Positions 1 to 8,474 of a stretch of 64,000 bases of DNA are shown here, one piece after another (position 1 is the stretch's first letter; each line of letters begins with the position of its first letter). The notes under the pieces are model-generated. The model saw only the letters and a list, made by a program, of their open reading frames with translations. It made no database searches and was not told where the DNA came from. Source of the stretch: an uncultured Bacteroidales bacterium (GTDB taxonomy: Bacteria; Bacteroidota; Bacteroidia; Bacteroidales; UBA932); NCBI GenBank assembly GCA_900317845.1, contig ONII01000011.1:109933-173932 (forward strand), read 5' to 3'. The translations under genes and the position numbers were made by a program.

Positions 1-393
1 GAAAATCTCACGCGCGGTAGCCGGGCACAGGAGTTTGTCGATGCCGAACACGCGGCTCAGCTCCAGGTGGGTCCAGTGGTACAGGGGGTTACGCATGGTG
101 TACGGAACGGTCTCGGCCCATTTCTGGAAGGTCTCCCAGGCGCTGTACTTGCCGCCGGTGAGGTAATCCTCGCTTACGCCGTTGGCACGCATGGCACGCC
201 ACTTATAGTGGTCTCCGTAGTGGCCGTCAACCAGCCAGAGCTGGGTAATGTCGCGGAACTGAATATTCTCCGCTATCTGCTGCGGCACCAGGTGGCAGTG
301 ATAGTCAATGATGGGCATCTTCTCCGCGTGCTCATGGTACAGTTTCTTGGCGGTCTCCGTCTGGAGCATGAAATCAGGGTTGATAAAAGCCAT
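1..393 (-). CDS. uxaC: Uronate (glucuronate/galacturonate) isomerase, 5' part only
   Basis: This is the N-terminal 131 residues of uronate isomerase; the rest lies beyond the left edge. The family is a TIM-barrel amidohydrolase that isomerises galacturonate to tagaturonate and glucuronate to fructuronate in the cytoplasm. Visible hallmarks are the opening [18 protein letters not shown], the metal-binding IDYHCHL, and [13 protein letters not shown], all typical of UxaC. It is the last visible gene of the leftward pectin operon, 69 nt after the lipoprotein gene. In context it would channel galacturonate released from pectin into the hexuronate pathway. The identification is by remembered family motifs. 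Confidence 0.93.
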   Translation of the reverse strand, partial: MAFINPDFMLQTETAKKLYHEHAEKMPIIDYHCHLVPQQIAENIQFRDITQLWLVDGHYGDHYKWRAMRANGVSEDYLTGGKYSAWETFQKWAETVPYTMRNPLYHWTHLELSRVFGIDKLLCPATAREIF

Positions 394-420
394 AGTGTTC
401 AATTATTTAAGTTGTTTGGA

Positions 421-450
421 AGAGAGTCGGGGTATCACCCCCGGCTCCCT
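421..450 (-). other. Imperfect hairpin between lipoprotein gene and uxaC
   Basis: A GC-rich inverted repeat (GAGTCGGGG, loop TATCA, CCCCCGGCTC) lies in the 69-nt spacer. It has no clear U-tract on either strand, so it may stabilise or partly attenuate the operon transcript before uxaC rather than end it. Confidence 0.35.
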
Positions 451-462
451 TAAAAAAGCAGA

Positions 463-3324
463 CTACTGATTGGTGTAGTAGATGTGATAGAAACACAGAC
501 CGTTCTCGGGGGCGGTAATCACCACCTCACCGGCCGGAATGCTGAATTCAAGTTCACCGGGAGTAGCCTTGCCGAAGCCACCGGCCTGGGCCTGAGAGTC
601 CTCACCAACAGTTACTGCGACGGTACGGTCCATAGCCGCGGAGCTGCCGGTGTTGGAGGAGGTTACCTTCAGGGTTCCCTGCTCGGGAGCCGTGAACTTG
701 AAGTAACGGTCCATGTCACCAGACTTGCCGCCAAACTGAATGTAAGTGGTGTTGTACTTACTCTTGCTGCCGGAGTGGAATTGCAGGCCGTTCACGGTGA
801 TATCGATGTTGGTGATATCGGTATTCACACCACCCAGAGCGCCCAGGGCATCCTGCCAGTCGGCATCGGAGAAGTCCCAGGTGAGGGTTACCTCCACCTG
901 CTCTTCCCCACCCTTAGGCTGGATGGCGAAGGAAGCGGCGCCCTTGTCGGAAGCTACATAATAGATGTCGCCTTCGCGCGGGAGAGCCTGCACGGTAAAG
1001 GTGTACAGACCCGCCTTGAGGGCGGCGATGTCCTCTGCGGGAACGGTGAAGCTAAGCTCCGTCTGCGGATCCTGGGCGCGCTTGTTGAAGACCACCTGAT
1101 AAGAGGCGGCATTGTCGATGGCTTCCCAGGTAATGGTGACAGGAGCGGCCTCGCCTTCCTGGATGGTCACGGGATCCACCACGGGCTTGGGCGTAGCCAG
1201 CACCTTGTTCAGGGCCAGCACATCCTCGCTCCAGGCCAGTTTGGTGAGGGAGATGGGACCGTTGGCATAGAGATAAACTGTACCCTCGCCTTCCACCTCG
1301 GGGATAACCACTTTCTGCACACCGGCGGAAGAAGCGGCCACGCCACCCTTCACTTCAATGCCGTTGTCGTCCAGCAGGGCGACCACCACGCTGGCGCCGG
1401 TCTTGGCACCGTCTGCAACCAGCAGGTCCACGGAACCGGGAGCGTCAATCTTAAATGCAGCATAGCCCACGGTAGGAACGCCCTTGCGGGTAAGCGGCGT
1501 AGCGCTGAGGAAGGAGATGGCGCCGTCGGCATTCATCGGGGTTCCCTCGGAGCCCACCAGCAGGAGTTCGTCGCGGACGCGGCTGTTCTTCACCTCACCG
1601 GCAAAGAGGCTGGCATCCTGAAGGTTCCAGGTGTGGGCCTCGGTAATTACGTTCTGGGTGAGGTCCTCGGGTTTCTCCACGTAGGAAATCCACCACTTGG
1701 AAGCACCCACCTGACCTTCGATGAGGTCCTGGGCGGCCAGCTGGAAGAAGTTACCCTTGGAGTTGTAGCAAGGATCCACGTTCATCACCTTGAAACCGGC
1801 CTCGGCGGGAGAAAGCTTCTTGAAGAAGTCCTTGCCGTTGGCATAGCTGTAGTTGCCGGAAGCGTTCAGCGTAGGAAGAACGGTGTTGGCATTATCCTGG
1901 AACAGCTGGGCTTTGTCCACAACAGCTTCATCCGTCTTGCCGCCGTCTTCCCACAGGAAGAGGTTGTTCTTCAGGGACATCTCGTGGGGAACACGCACGG
2001 CAAAGATGCCGCGGTTGTTACCATCGTCAATGGTGGCGATGTTCTTCACGGTGTTGTTCTCGAAGATAATCTTGCCAATCTTGATGGCGTCGGAGGCGTC
2101 GATACGGAACAGGGTACGGATACCGTCGTACATGGTGTTGTTGACGAAAGCGATTTCATCGATTTCCGTGGTTTTACGGATATCGAACGCATCGCCGCCG
2201 GAACCCGGAATGCCGTACATGTCGCAGGAGTCGAAGGTGAAGCTCTGAATCTTCACGACATTGTCGTTGTTGCCATAGAAGAAACCGGCCAGGAAGTTGG
2301 TGATTTCGCAGTTCACGAACTTGATGCTGCCAATCACGGGGCTGCCACCGGTGTGTTCCACGATACGGGAACCGGCTGCACCGTCGAACTTGATGTTCTC
2401 GAAGTACAGGTTGGCGTTTGCCTCGGCCAGGTCGGCGGTGAGTTCCACCTTACCGGTAACCACGGGCTTCTCGCCGTTCGGGCCCAGTTCGCCCACCAGG
2501 GACAGGCTGGCAACGGGCTTGGCCGAACTCATGGAGTAAGGCGTATCGCTGTATGCCAGATAGTATTCACCACCGTCGATGACCGCGGTCTTGAGGCCGA
2601 CCTCGTCGGTAATCAGCGTAGCCTCACCCTTCTGGGCCTTGGTCCAGGTGTCACGGGAGCCACGGGAGGCACTCATGTAGAAGAGGGTGATCTGGTACTC
2701 GGTAGAAGATTCCAGGCCAGCGATGGTGGCGGCAGCGGCCGTCTTCTCTGCGGCGGAAAGTTCTTTCGTCACCGTTTTACCGCCCTTCACAGGAACGGCG
2801 CGAAGCTCGGTCACTTCCTCGTAGTCATCGGCGTCCTTGCTCCAGGCCAGGGAAACGGTATTTTCCGTGCGGCCGGTGACTTCCAGGAACAGGTTGTCCT
2901 TGACAGCGTAGGTCTTGATGCTGCCGTCATAGACCGCCAGGTTGGACAGGGTGGTCTCAATGGGAACGCCCTCTTTGTCCACGCGATAGGCCTGTACGGT
3001 GAACCAGTATTTCTGGTCGGCCGTGAGGCGGATGATGACCGGGATCTCGTCCGGTCCCAGATTCCAGGAGTCTTCAAACTCGGTCATTTCCTCATCGGTG
3101 TACACCGTGAGGAGGTATCCGTCGGCGTCCTTGTTCACGTCCCAGCCAAAGGCGACATGGTCACCGGTGGTTACGTCTACGCGGGCGCTCAGGTTCTGCG
3201 GCTCCAGGCAACGCTTCAGGGAGAGTTCAGTGATTTCCTTGAACTCCTTCTTGGCGCAGCCGGCGAGCACGGCCAGTGAGGCCAGTGCAGCCAGAGAAAC
3301 TTTCAAAATATTCTTGTAGTTCAT
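463..3324 (-). CDS. Surface lipoprotein with fibronectin-type and DUF4957/DUF5123-like regions of the pectin locus
   Basis: A 953-residue protein with a lipoprotein signal (lipobox LAGC, Cys22). Residues about 40-240 look like two fibronectin-type III modules. Residues about 250-560 resemble the DUF4957/DUF5123 beta-helix-like region common next to SusC/SusD in pectin loci (repeated strand-rich segments such as FENIKFDG and FVNCEITNF). Further beta-sandwich modules follow, one ending near residue 800, and the C-terminal 130 residues resemble a carbohydrate-binding module. The gene starts 14 nt after the susD stop. The likely role is a surface glycan-binding protein or accessory pectin-active protein. 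No catalytic motif is recognised and domain boundaries are judged by eye. Confidence 0.75.
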   Translation of the reverse strand: MNYKNILKVSLAALASLAVLAGCAKKEFKEITELSLKRCLEPQNLSARVDVTTGDHVAFGWDVNKDADGYLLTVYTDEEMTEFEDSWNLGPDEIPVIIRLTADQKYWFTVQAYRVDKEGVPIETTLSNLAVYDGSIKTYAVKDNLFLEVTGRTENTVSLAWSKDADDYEEVTELRAVPVKGGKTVTKELSAAEKTAAAATIAGLESSTEYQITLFYMSASRGSRDTWTKAQKGEATLITDEVGLKTAVIDGGEYYLAYSDTPYSMSSAKPVASLSLVGELGPNGEKPVVTGKVELTADLAEANANLYFENIKFDGAAGSRIVEHTGGSPVIGSIKFVNCEITNFLAGFFYGNNDNVVKIQSFTFDSCDMYGIPGSGGDAFDIRKTTEIDEIAFVNNTMYDGIRTLFRIDASDAIKIGKIIFENNTVKNIATIDDGNNRGIFAVRVPHEMSLKNNLFLWEDGGKTDEAVVDKAQLFQDNANTVLPTLNASGNYSYANGKDFFKKLSPAEAGFKVMNVDPCYNSKGNFFQLAAQDLIEGQVGASKWWISYVEKPEDLTQNVITEAHTWNLQDASLFAGEVKNSRVRDELLLVGSEGTPMNADGAISFLSATPLTRKGVPTVGYAAFKIDAPGSVDLLVADGAKTGASVVVALLDDNGIEVKGGVAASSAGVQKVVIPEVEGEGTVYLYANGPISLTKLAWSEDVLALNKVLATPKPVVDPVTIQEGEAAPVTITWEAIDNAASYQVVFNKRAQDPQTELSFTVPAEDIAALKAGLYTFTVQALPREGDIYYVASDKGAASFAIQPKGGEEQVEVTLTWDFSDADWQDALGALGGVNTDITNIDITVNGLQFHSGSKSKYNTTYIQFGGKSGDMDRYFKFTAPEQGTLKVTSSNTGSSAAMDRTVAVTVGEDSQAQAGGFGKATPGELEFSIPAGEVVITAPENGLCFYHIYYTNQ

Positions 3325-3338
3325 AATGCGTCAGTCAA

Positions 3339-5183
3339 TTAAAGGTTGTCGTAACCATAGTCGTTCTTAATCTTACCCTGACTGTTGATCATGGTAGTGT
3401 TGAAGATGGGCCAGAACATATTCTGCTCAGGATCATCCACATCGTAAATGCCGTTGATGAGGGCATCGTAGAGGCCGGTATCGGCGCCCTTGCTGTCCAC
3501 AATCTTGTTGAAGTATTCGGCCTTCTTCTCCCAGGCGCCGGCAGGCTTGACAGCCTCACCGTTGAAGCCGTAAATGACCACCTTGTCGCCGTCCAACTGA
3601 TAGTACACGTCGCCGCCCAGCAGGTTCACATTGTCGAAGGGAGCGGTGAGGTCACGCAGGGCCTTCATCTCGGCCTTGGCCTGGTCCAGTTTCTCCTTGA
3701 GGATGCCCCAGCGGATGAGGTCGAACTTGCGGGTCATTTCGCCGCAGAACTCAAAGGCACGTTCGTCCACAATGGCATCGAACATTTCCTCTTCACTGTC
3801 AATGGCGTCCACATACAGCTCGGCCAGTTCCTCGTGGCCCTTGAAGGCACGCTCGCGGACCTGGAGGAGATAATCCTTGGCGGCAGACAAATCACCCTCG
3901 GCATTGGCCAGTTCGGCTGCCATCAGGAGGATGTCGGCATAGCGCAGGACAACGGGCTTCACACCATCGTCGTTACCGCCGGTGTAAGGATTGCGTTCCA
4001 TCCATTCCCAGCGATATTTACCGAAATACCACTTCTGGATACCCACCAGTTCCTGCTCGTTATCCGCATTCCAGCGCCAGTTCACGCAGGTGATGTCACG
4101 ACGGACGTCGTTGGCGTCGTATTTGAACCACATGGTAGGCACCGGACCGGCATCGCCGCCACGGGTTACCGTAGCGCCACCGGCGTACTTGGAACCTTCC
4201 GAGCGCACCGCGAAGGTGTAATTCCAACGGCCGCGGCCATCGGAGAACGGAATCACAAAGAGGGTCTCGTGGCCGGGGCCGGCCACCAGGTTGTTCTGGT
4301 TGCTCTGGTTCTTCCAGTAGGTCTCAAAGTCCTCCAGGGAAGCGGTACCGGAGGCGATGGCGTCACGCAGGTAGGCCAGGGCCTTGGGATAGAGGACGTC
4401 GGCCTGCAGCTCGGGGTCGTTGGAGAGGCGGTTCTCGCCCAGGTCACCGGTTCCCACCATACCGTCTTCCGGACGCTGGGCATAACCGGCAGCCATCAGG
4501 GCAATGCGGGCATACAGGCCCTGGGCGAACATCTTGTTCACACGGTCCGTACGCAGGGTAGCGGCACTCTGTCCGGGATACGGCAGATACGGGATAGCCT
4601 CGTCCAGGTCGGCAAGCAACTGTTTGAAGACGTCGTCACGGCTGGCCTTGGCCACATAGATGGTTTCGCTGGAAGTAGAAGAGAAACGGGCAGGGACATC
4701 GCCCCAGGCACGTACCAGGTCATAGTAAATCATGGCACGGAGCGTGAGGGCTTCGCCCAGGAGATAGGCCATGTCGGCTTTCTCCGCAGGATTTCCATAC
4801 TGGCGAATGCCTTCAATAACCAGGTTGGCGCGCTCGATGGCTTCGTACATCTTGGCGAAGGGACCGTTTTCCAGGTTCAGCTGGCTGTTGTTGGTCTTCA
4901 GGCTGTAAGCGGCAATCTGATACTTTTCGTCGGTGGGCTTGAAGGTATTGTACCACTCGATATCGCTGTTCAGGCCAATATAGGAAAGATAACGGCCGCG
5001 ATAGTTGTTGGTTTCACCAAAGCTCTGGGCAATGGAGAAGATGGTATTCTCCGTGAGGGAATAGTTGGAATACACGGTAGCCGCGTCAAACGTGGACGGG
5101 GACTCCGAATCCAGGAACTTTTCGCAGGAAACCGCCAGGATGGCCATGGTGGCCGCAGAAAGGATATATAGAATCTTTTTCAT
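3339..5183 (-). CDS. SusD/RagB-family nutrient-binding outer membrane lipoprotein
   Basis: A 614-residue lipoprotein (lipobox LAVSC, Cys20) with the SusD/RagB layout: N-terminal TPR-like helices (about 40-330) and the C-terminal region with VVLRYADILLMAAELANA and the family-typical R.RAF...DERAFEFCGE block. SusD proteins sit as a lid on the SusC channel and bind oligosaccharides. The gene starts 12 nt after the susC stop, so the pair is co-translated as usual. The neighbouring enzymes point to pectic oligosaccharides as ligand, which is inference. Confidence 0.95.
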   Translation of the reverse strand: MKKILYILSAATMAILAVSCEKFLDSESPSTFDAATVYSNYSLTENTIFSIAQSFGETNNYRGRYLSYIGLNSDIEWYNTFKPTDEKYQIAAYSLKTNNSQLNLENGPFAKMYEAIERANLVIEGIRQYGNPAEKADMAYLLGEALTLRAMIYYDLVRAWGDVPARFSSTSSETIYVAKASRDDVFKQLLADLDEAIPYLPYPGQSAATLRTDRVNKMFAQGLYARIALMAAGYAQRPEDGMVGTGDLGENRLSNDPELQADVLYPKALAYLRDAIASGTASLEDFETYWKNQSNQNNLVAGPGHETLFVIPFSDGRGRWNYTFAVRSEGSKYAGGATVTRGGDAGPVPTMWFKYDANDVRRDITCVNWRWNADNEQELVGIQKWYFGKYRWEWMERNPYTGGNDDGVKPVVLRYADILLMAAELANAEGDLSAAKDYLLQVRERAFKGHEELAELYVDAIDSEEEMFDAIVDERAFEFCGEMTRKFDLIRWGILKEKLDQAKAEMKALRDLTAPFDNVNLLGGDVYYQLDGDKVVIYGFNGEAVKPAGAWEKKAEYFNKIVDSKGADTGLYDALINGIYDVDDPEQNMFWPIFNTTMINSQGKIKNDYGYDNL

Positions 5184-5195
5184 GTCTTTAGCGGA

Positions 5196-8100
5196 TTAGA
5201 AGGTGAGGTTGATACCGGCCACAAAGCCGATGCTCTTGGGATAAGCGGAGTAGTCTACGCCCGGGGTAAGCGGGGTGGAACGACGGGTGTCCACTTCGGG
5301 GTCGTAACCGGAGTACTTGGTGAGACAGAACAGGTTGGTACCCGTCACGTACACGCGGAGTTTGCGGATGTAAATCTTCTTGGTGAGGTTCTCCGGCAGG
5401 GTGTAGCCAATGGTGGCGCTGCCCAGACGCAGGAAGGAGCCATCCTCCACCGCCCAGTCGCTGAAGATAGCCTGGCCAATGGCCGGGTTCCACATGGTCT
5501 TGCCGGCGTTCATGGCACGCAGCTGGTCGGGATCGTTCACCAGTTCACCGGTGGTCCAGTCCACATTGGTCCAACGCTTGGACACGTCCATGCTGTTGAG
5601 CAGGTTGCGGTTGTAGTACTTACGGGAGCTTGTGAATTCAATCTTGTTGGCGTTGTACACCTGGTTGCCGATCATGAAGTTGAAGTTGGCGCTGAAGTCG
5701 AAGCCCTTCACGTAGGCGGAGATGTTGAAACCGCCGGTGAAATCCGGAGCGGCATTGCCGATGACGGTACGGTCGGCCACGGTGAGCTTGCCGTCCGTGG
5801 TCTTGCCAATCACGTTGCCTTCCTCGTCAAGTTTGTCGGCATTCAGGGCGATATCCTTGTACTTGGGGGCGCCCGGACGCATGTAGGCGGAGCCGATGAT
5901 ACCGGAGCAGTCCACAACACCCTCGTTCAGCACCCACTTGGTGCCATCCCAGGTGAAGTCGTCCACGGTATAGAAACCGTCGCTCTTGTAACCGTACATG
6001 TTGCCCAGCGGCTGGCCCACCTGGACGATATAATCGTCACCGATTTCGGAAGAAGCCCAGTAGGACTGTGCGGTGATGCTTTCCAGACCGCCCAGGTCCG
6101 TCACGCGGTTCACATTGTAGGCAATGTTGCCGCCGATGCTCAGGGAGTAGTCCTTCTTGGAGATGATGGGCGCGTTCAGGGTGAGTTCAACACCGCGGTT
6201 GCGGGTGGAACCTACGTTCTGATACTGGCTGTCATAACCGGAACCGGGGATAGGGAAATTAATGAGCAGGTTCTTGGTGTCGTTCTGATAGGCCTCGATG
6301 CTACCGCTCAGGCGGTTCTGAAAGAAGCCGAAGTCCAAGCCCAGGTTGTGGGTATAGGTAGTTTCCCAGGTGAGATTGGGGTTGTTGAGCACCTTACCGG
6401 CGGTGAAGATGTTGTTGGACATGGAAATCCAGGAGGAAGTGCTGGAAGCATATTCCTTCATGAGCTGGCCCGTAGGAATGTTGTTGTTACCGGCGGTACC
6501 AAAGCTGTAACGGAGCTTGAGCTGGTCCAACCAGTTATGGGAAGCGTCCATCCAGGGCTCGTTGGAGATGGTCCAGGACACGGCGGCGGAGGGGAAGAAG
6601 CCCCAGCGGTGACCGCGGGCGAACTTGGAGCTGCCATCGGCACGGAGCGTTACGCCAATGGAGTAACGGTGCTTGTAGTCGTAGTTCACACGGCCGAAGA
6701 AGGACAGGAGCTTGTCGTCGGCGCTGTACTTGTTGTTGGTAGAACTCGGGGAGCCGGAAGCCATGAAGTTCCAGGCCATTTGGGAGTCGTAGAACAGGGG
6801 CAGGCCATCCACCAGACCGGTGAGCGTATTGCTCTTGGTAATGGTCATTTCCTCACCCAGGAGAGCGGTGAGCTGATGGTCGGGGTTATTAAGCACCTTG
6901 GCAAAATCGTAATTCAGGGTGTTGGTGTTACGATAACGCGTGCGGAAAATTTCCTTGTGCTCGGTGGAAGGGGTGTTCTTCACGGTGGACTGGTTGGCTA
7001 CATAGTAGGTGGTGAGGCCGTAGAAACGGTCGTCGGCCTGACGGTAGTCTTCCAGACCGCCCTCAATCTTGAGGCGCAGGTTCTCGATGATGGTCCAGTT
7101 GAAGGCAGCATTGGCGTTCCAGGTCTTACGGACACGCTTGCTGTCGTGGAGCGGCGGTGCGTTGTCGCCATAGTCCTGCTCCAGGTCGGAATCCGTAGCC
7201 ATGGCGCTCACCGGGATGGGTGCATAGGCCACGGCGTGCTTGAGACGGCCGTTACCGGAAGTGGTGGCGCGGTCGTTGATACCGTTGGCACCGCCGCCGC
7301 GCACGTTGATGCTGGAGTAGCGGACGTTCACGTCGAAGCTGGTGGTCTTGGAGGTCTTGAAGTTGCCCTTGAAGTTCAGGTTGTCACGGAGGTACTTGGA
7401 GCCCACCATGATGGCCTGGTCGCCCATGTGGGCATAACCGAGGGTCCAGTTGTAGTTCTCGCCGCTGCCGCTGATGGAAGCGTCGATGTTGAACGTGCTG
7501 CCGGTATTGCCGAACACGGCGTCCACCCAGTTGTTGGTGGGAGCGCCGGTGTACAGGTCAATGTCGGAGAAGGAGCCAAAGTACGGGGTGTAGTGGCTGC
7601 TGAGGTCATCACGGATGGAGCCCAGTTCGTACTGGAACTTCACGAAGTTCTCCGCGTCCATGGCCTGGATGGCCTTCTTGTTGGCCATGGTCTTGAGACC
7701 GTAGTAGGCATTGAGTTTCACGGAAACCTTCTGGCCTTTCTCCGCGCTCTTGGTGGTCACAATCACAACACCGTTCGCACCACGGGAACCGTAGATGGCA
7801 GTGGAGAAAGCGTCCTTGAGCACGTCGATGGAAGCAATCTCGGAGGAAGAGATGTCGTTGATGCTCTCTACCGGGAAGCCGTCCACGATGTACAGCGGAG
7901 AACTGTCCTGGGTGATGGAACCGCCGCCACGCACGCGGATTTTGATATCCGCATCCGGGTCGCCTTCGGTGGTCACTACGGACACACCGGCCATCTTACC
8001 GGAAAGGGCCTGGGACACGGTGGTAACAGGCTGTTCGGCCAATTTGTCCGCACCTACGCTGGACACGGAGCCCAGGAGGTCACGGCGCTTGACCGTCGCA

Positions 8101-8432
8101 TAACCTACCACCACAACCTCGTCGAGGAAGGTGGTGTCGGCCTTCAGGACAACATTGATCTCCGTCTGACCGGCAATGGCCACCGTCTGGTCGGCCAGGC
8201 CGATGAAGGAGAATACCAGATTCACTGCGCCTTCGGGGACGGAGAGGGTGTAGTCACCGTCGATGCCCGTAATGGTGCCGATGGTAGTGCCTTCCACGAG
8301 TACACCGGCGCCAATGAGCGGTTCACCGGTCTCATCGGTCACAATACCCTTGATGGTGGTCTGTGCCCAAGCCGTGGTGAGCCCCAAGCAAAGTGCGAGC
8401 GAAAGAAGTAGTTTCTTTGTCATACTTTTCAT
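5196..8432 (-). CDS. SusC/RagA-family TonB-dependent outer membrane transporter
   Basis: A 1078-residue TonB-dependent receptor. After a signal peptide (cleavage near AWAQ) comes a carboxypeptidase-regulatory-like domain (about 24-105), the linker DEVVVVGYATVKRRD, and a plug with the SusC hallmarks PLYIVDGFPV and DVLKDAFSTAIYGSRGANG. The C-terminal beta-barrel ends in aromatic F. It imports glycan fragments in an energised, TonB-driven way together with SusD. A second in-frame ATG (at 8423) is an equally good start because no ribosome-binding site separates the two. It follows the pectate lyase gene by 42 nt, so it is probably in the same transcript. Confidence 0.96.
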   Translation of the reverse strand: MKSMTKKLLLSLALCLGLTTAWAQTTIKGIVTDETGEPLIGAGVLVEGTTIGTITGIDGDYTLSVPEGAVNLVFSFIGLADQTVAIAGQTEINVVLKADTTFLDEVVVVGYATVKRRDLLGSVSSVGADKLAEQPVTTVSQALSGKMAGVSVVTTEGDPDADIKIRVRGGGSITQDSSPLYIVDGFPVESINDISSSEIASIDVLKDAFSTAIYGSRGANGVVIVTTKSAEKGQKVSVKLNAYYGLKTMANKKAIQAMDAENFVKFQYELGSIRDDLSSHYTPYFGSFSDIDLYTGAPTNNWVDAVFGNTGSTFNIDASISGSGENYNWTLGYAHMGDQAIMVGSKYLRDNLNFKGNFKTSKTTSFDVNVRYSSINVRGGGANGINDRATTSGNGRLKHAVAYAPIPVSAMATDSDLEQDYGDNAPPLHDSKRVRKTWNANAAFNWTIIENLRLKIEGGLEDYRQADDRFYGLTTYYVANQSTVKNTPSTEHKEIFRTRYRNTNTLNYDFAKVLNNPDHQLTALLGEEMTITKSNTLTGLVDGLPLFYDSQMAWNFMASGSPSSTNNKYSADDKLLSFFGRVNYDYKHRYSIGVTLRADGSSKFARGHRWGFFPSAAVSWTISNEPWMDASHNWLDQLKLRYSFGTAGNNNIPTGQLMKEYASSTSSWISMSNNIFTAGKVLNNPNLTWETTYTHNLGLDFGFFQNRLSGSIEAYQNDTKNLLINFPIPGSGYDSQYQNVGSTRNRGVELTLNAPIISKKDYSLSIGGNIAYNVNRVTDLGGLESITAQSYWASSEIGDDYIVQVGQPLGNMYGYKSDGFYTVDDFTWDGTKWVLNEGVVDCSGIIGSAYMRPGAPKYKDIALNADKLDEEGNVIGKTTDGKLTVADRTVIGNAAPDFTGGFNISAYVKGFDFSANFNFMIGNQVYNANKIEFTSSRKYYNRNLLNSMDVSKRWTNVDWTTGELVNDPDQLRAMNAGKTMWNPAIGQAIFSDWAVEDGSFLRLGSATIGYTLPENLTKKIYIRKLRVYVTGTNLFCLTKYSGYDPEVDTRRSTPLTPGVDYSAYPKSIGFVAGINLTF

Positions 8433-8474
8433 TGGTTTTTTGATTTGGGTTAATAATTAGTAATAGTAAAAAGA

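Noticed and set aside
484-3279. Very long open frame on the plus strand opposite the surface lipoprotein gene
   Set aside because: It is a mirror of the GC-rich coding strand with His/Gly-rich, unfolded-looking sequence and no family match. Similar mirrors occur opposite susD, susC, mnmA and the AAA+ gene.
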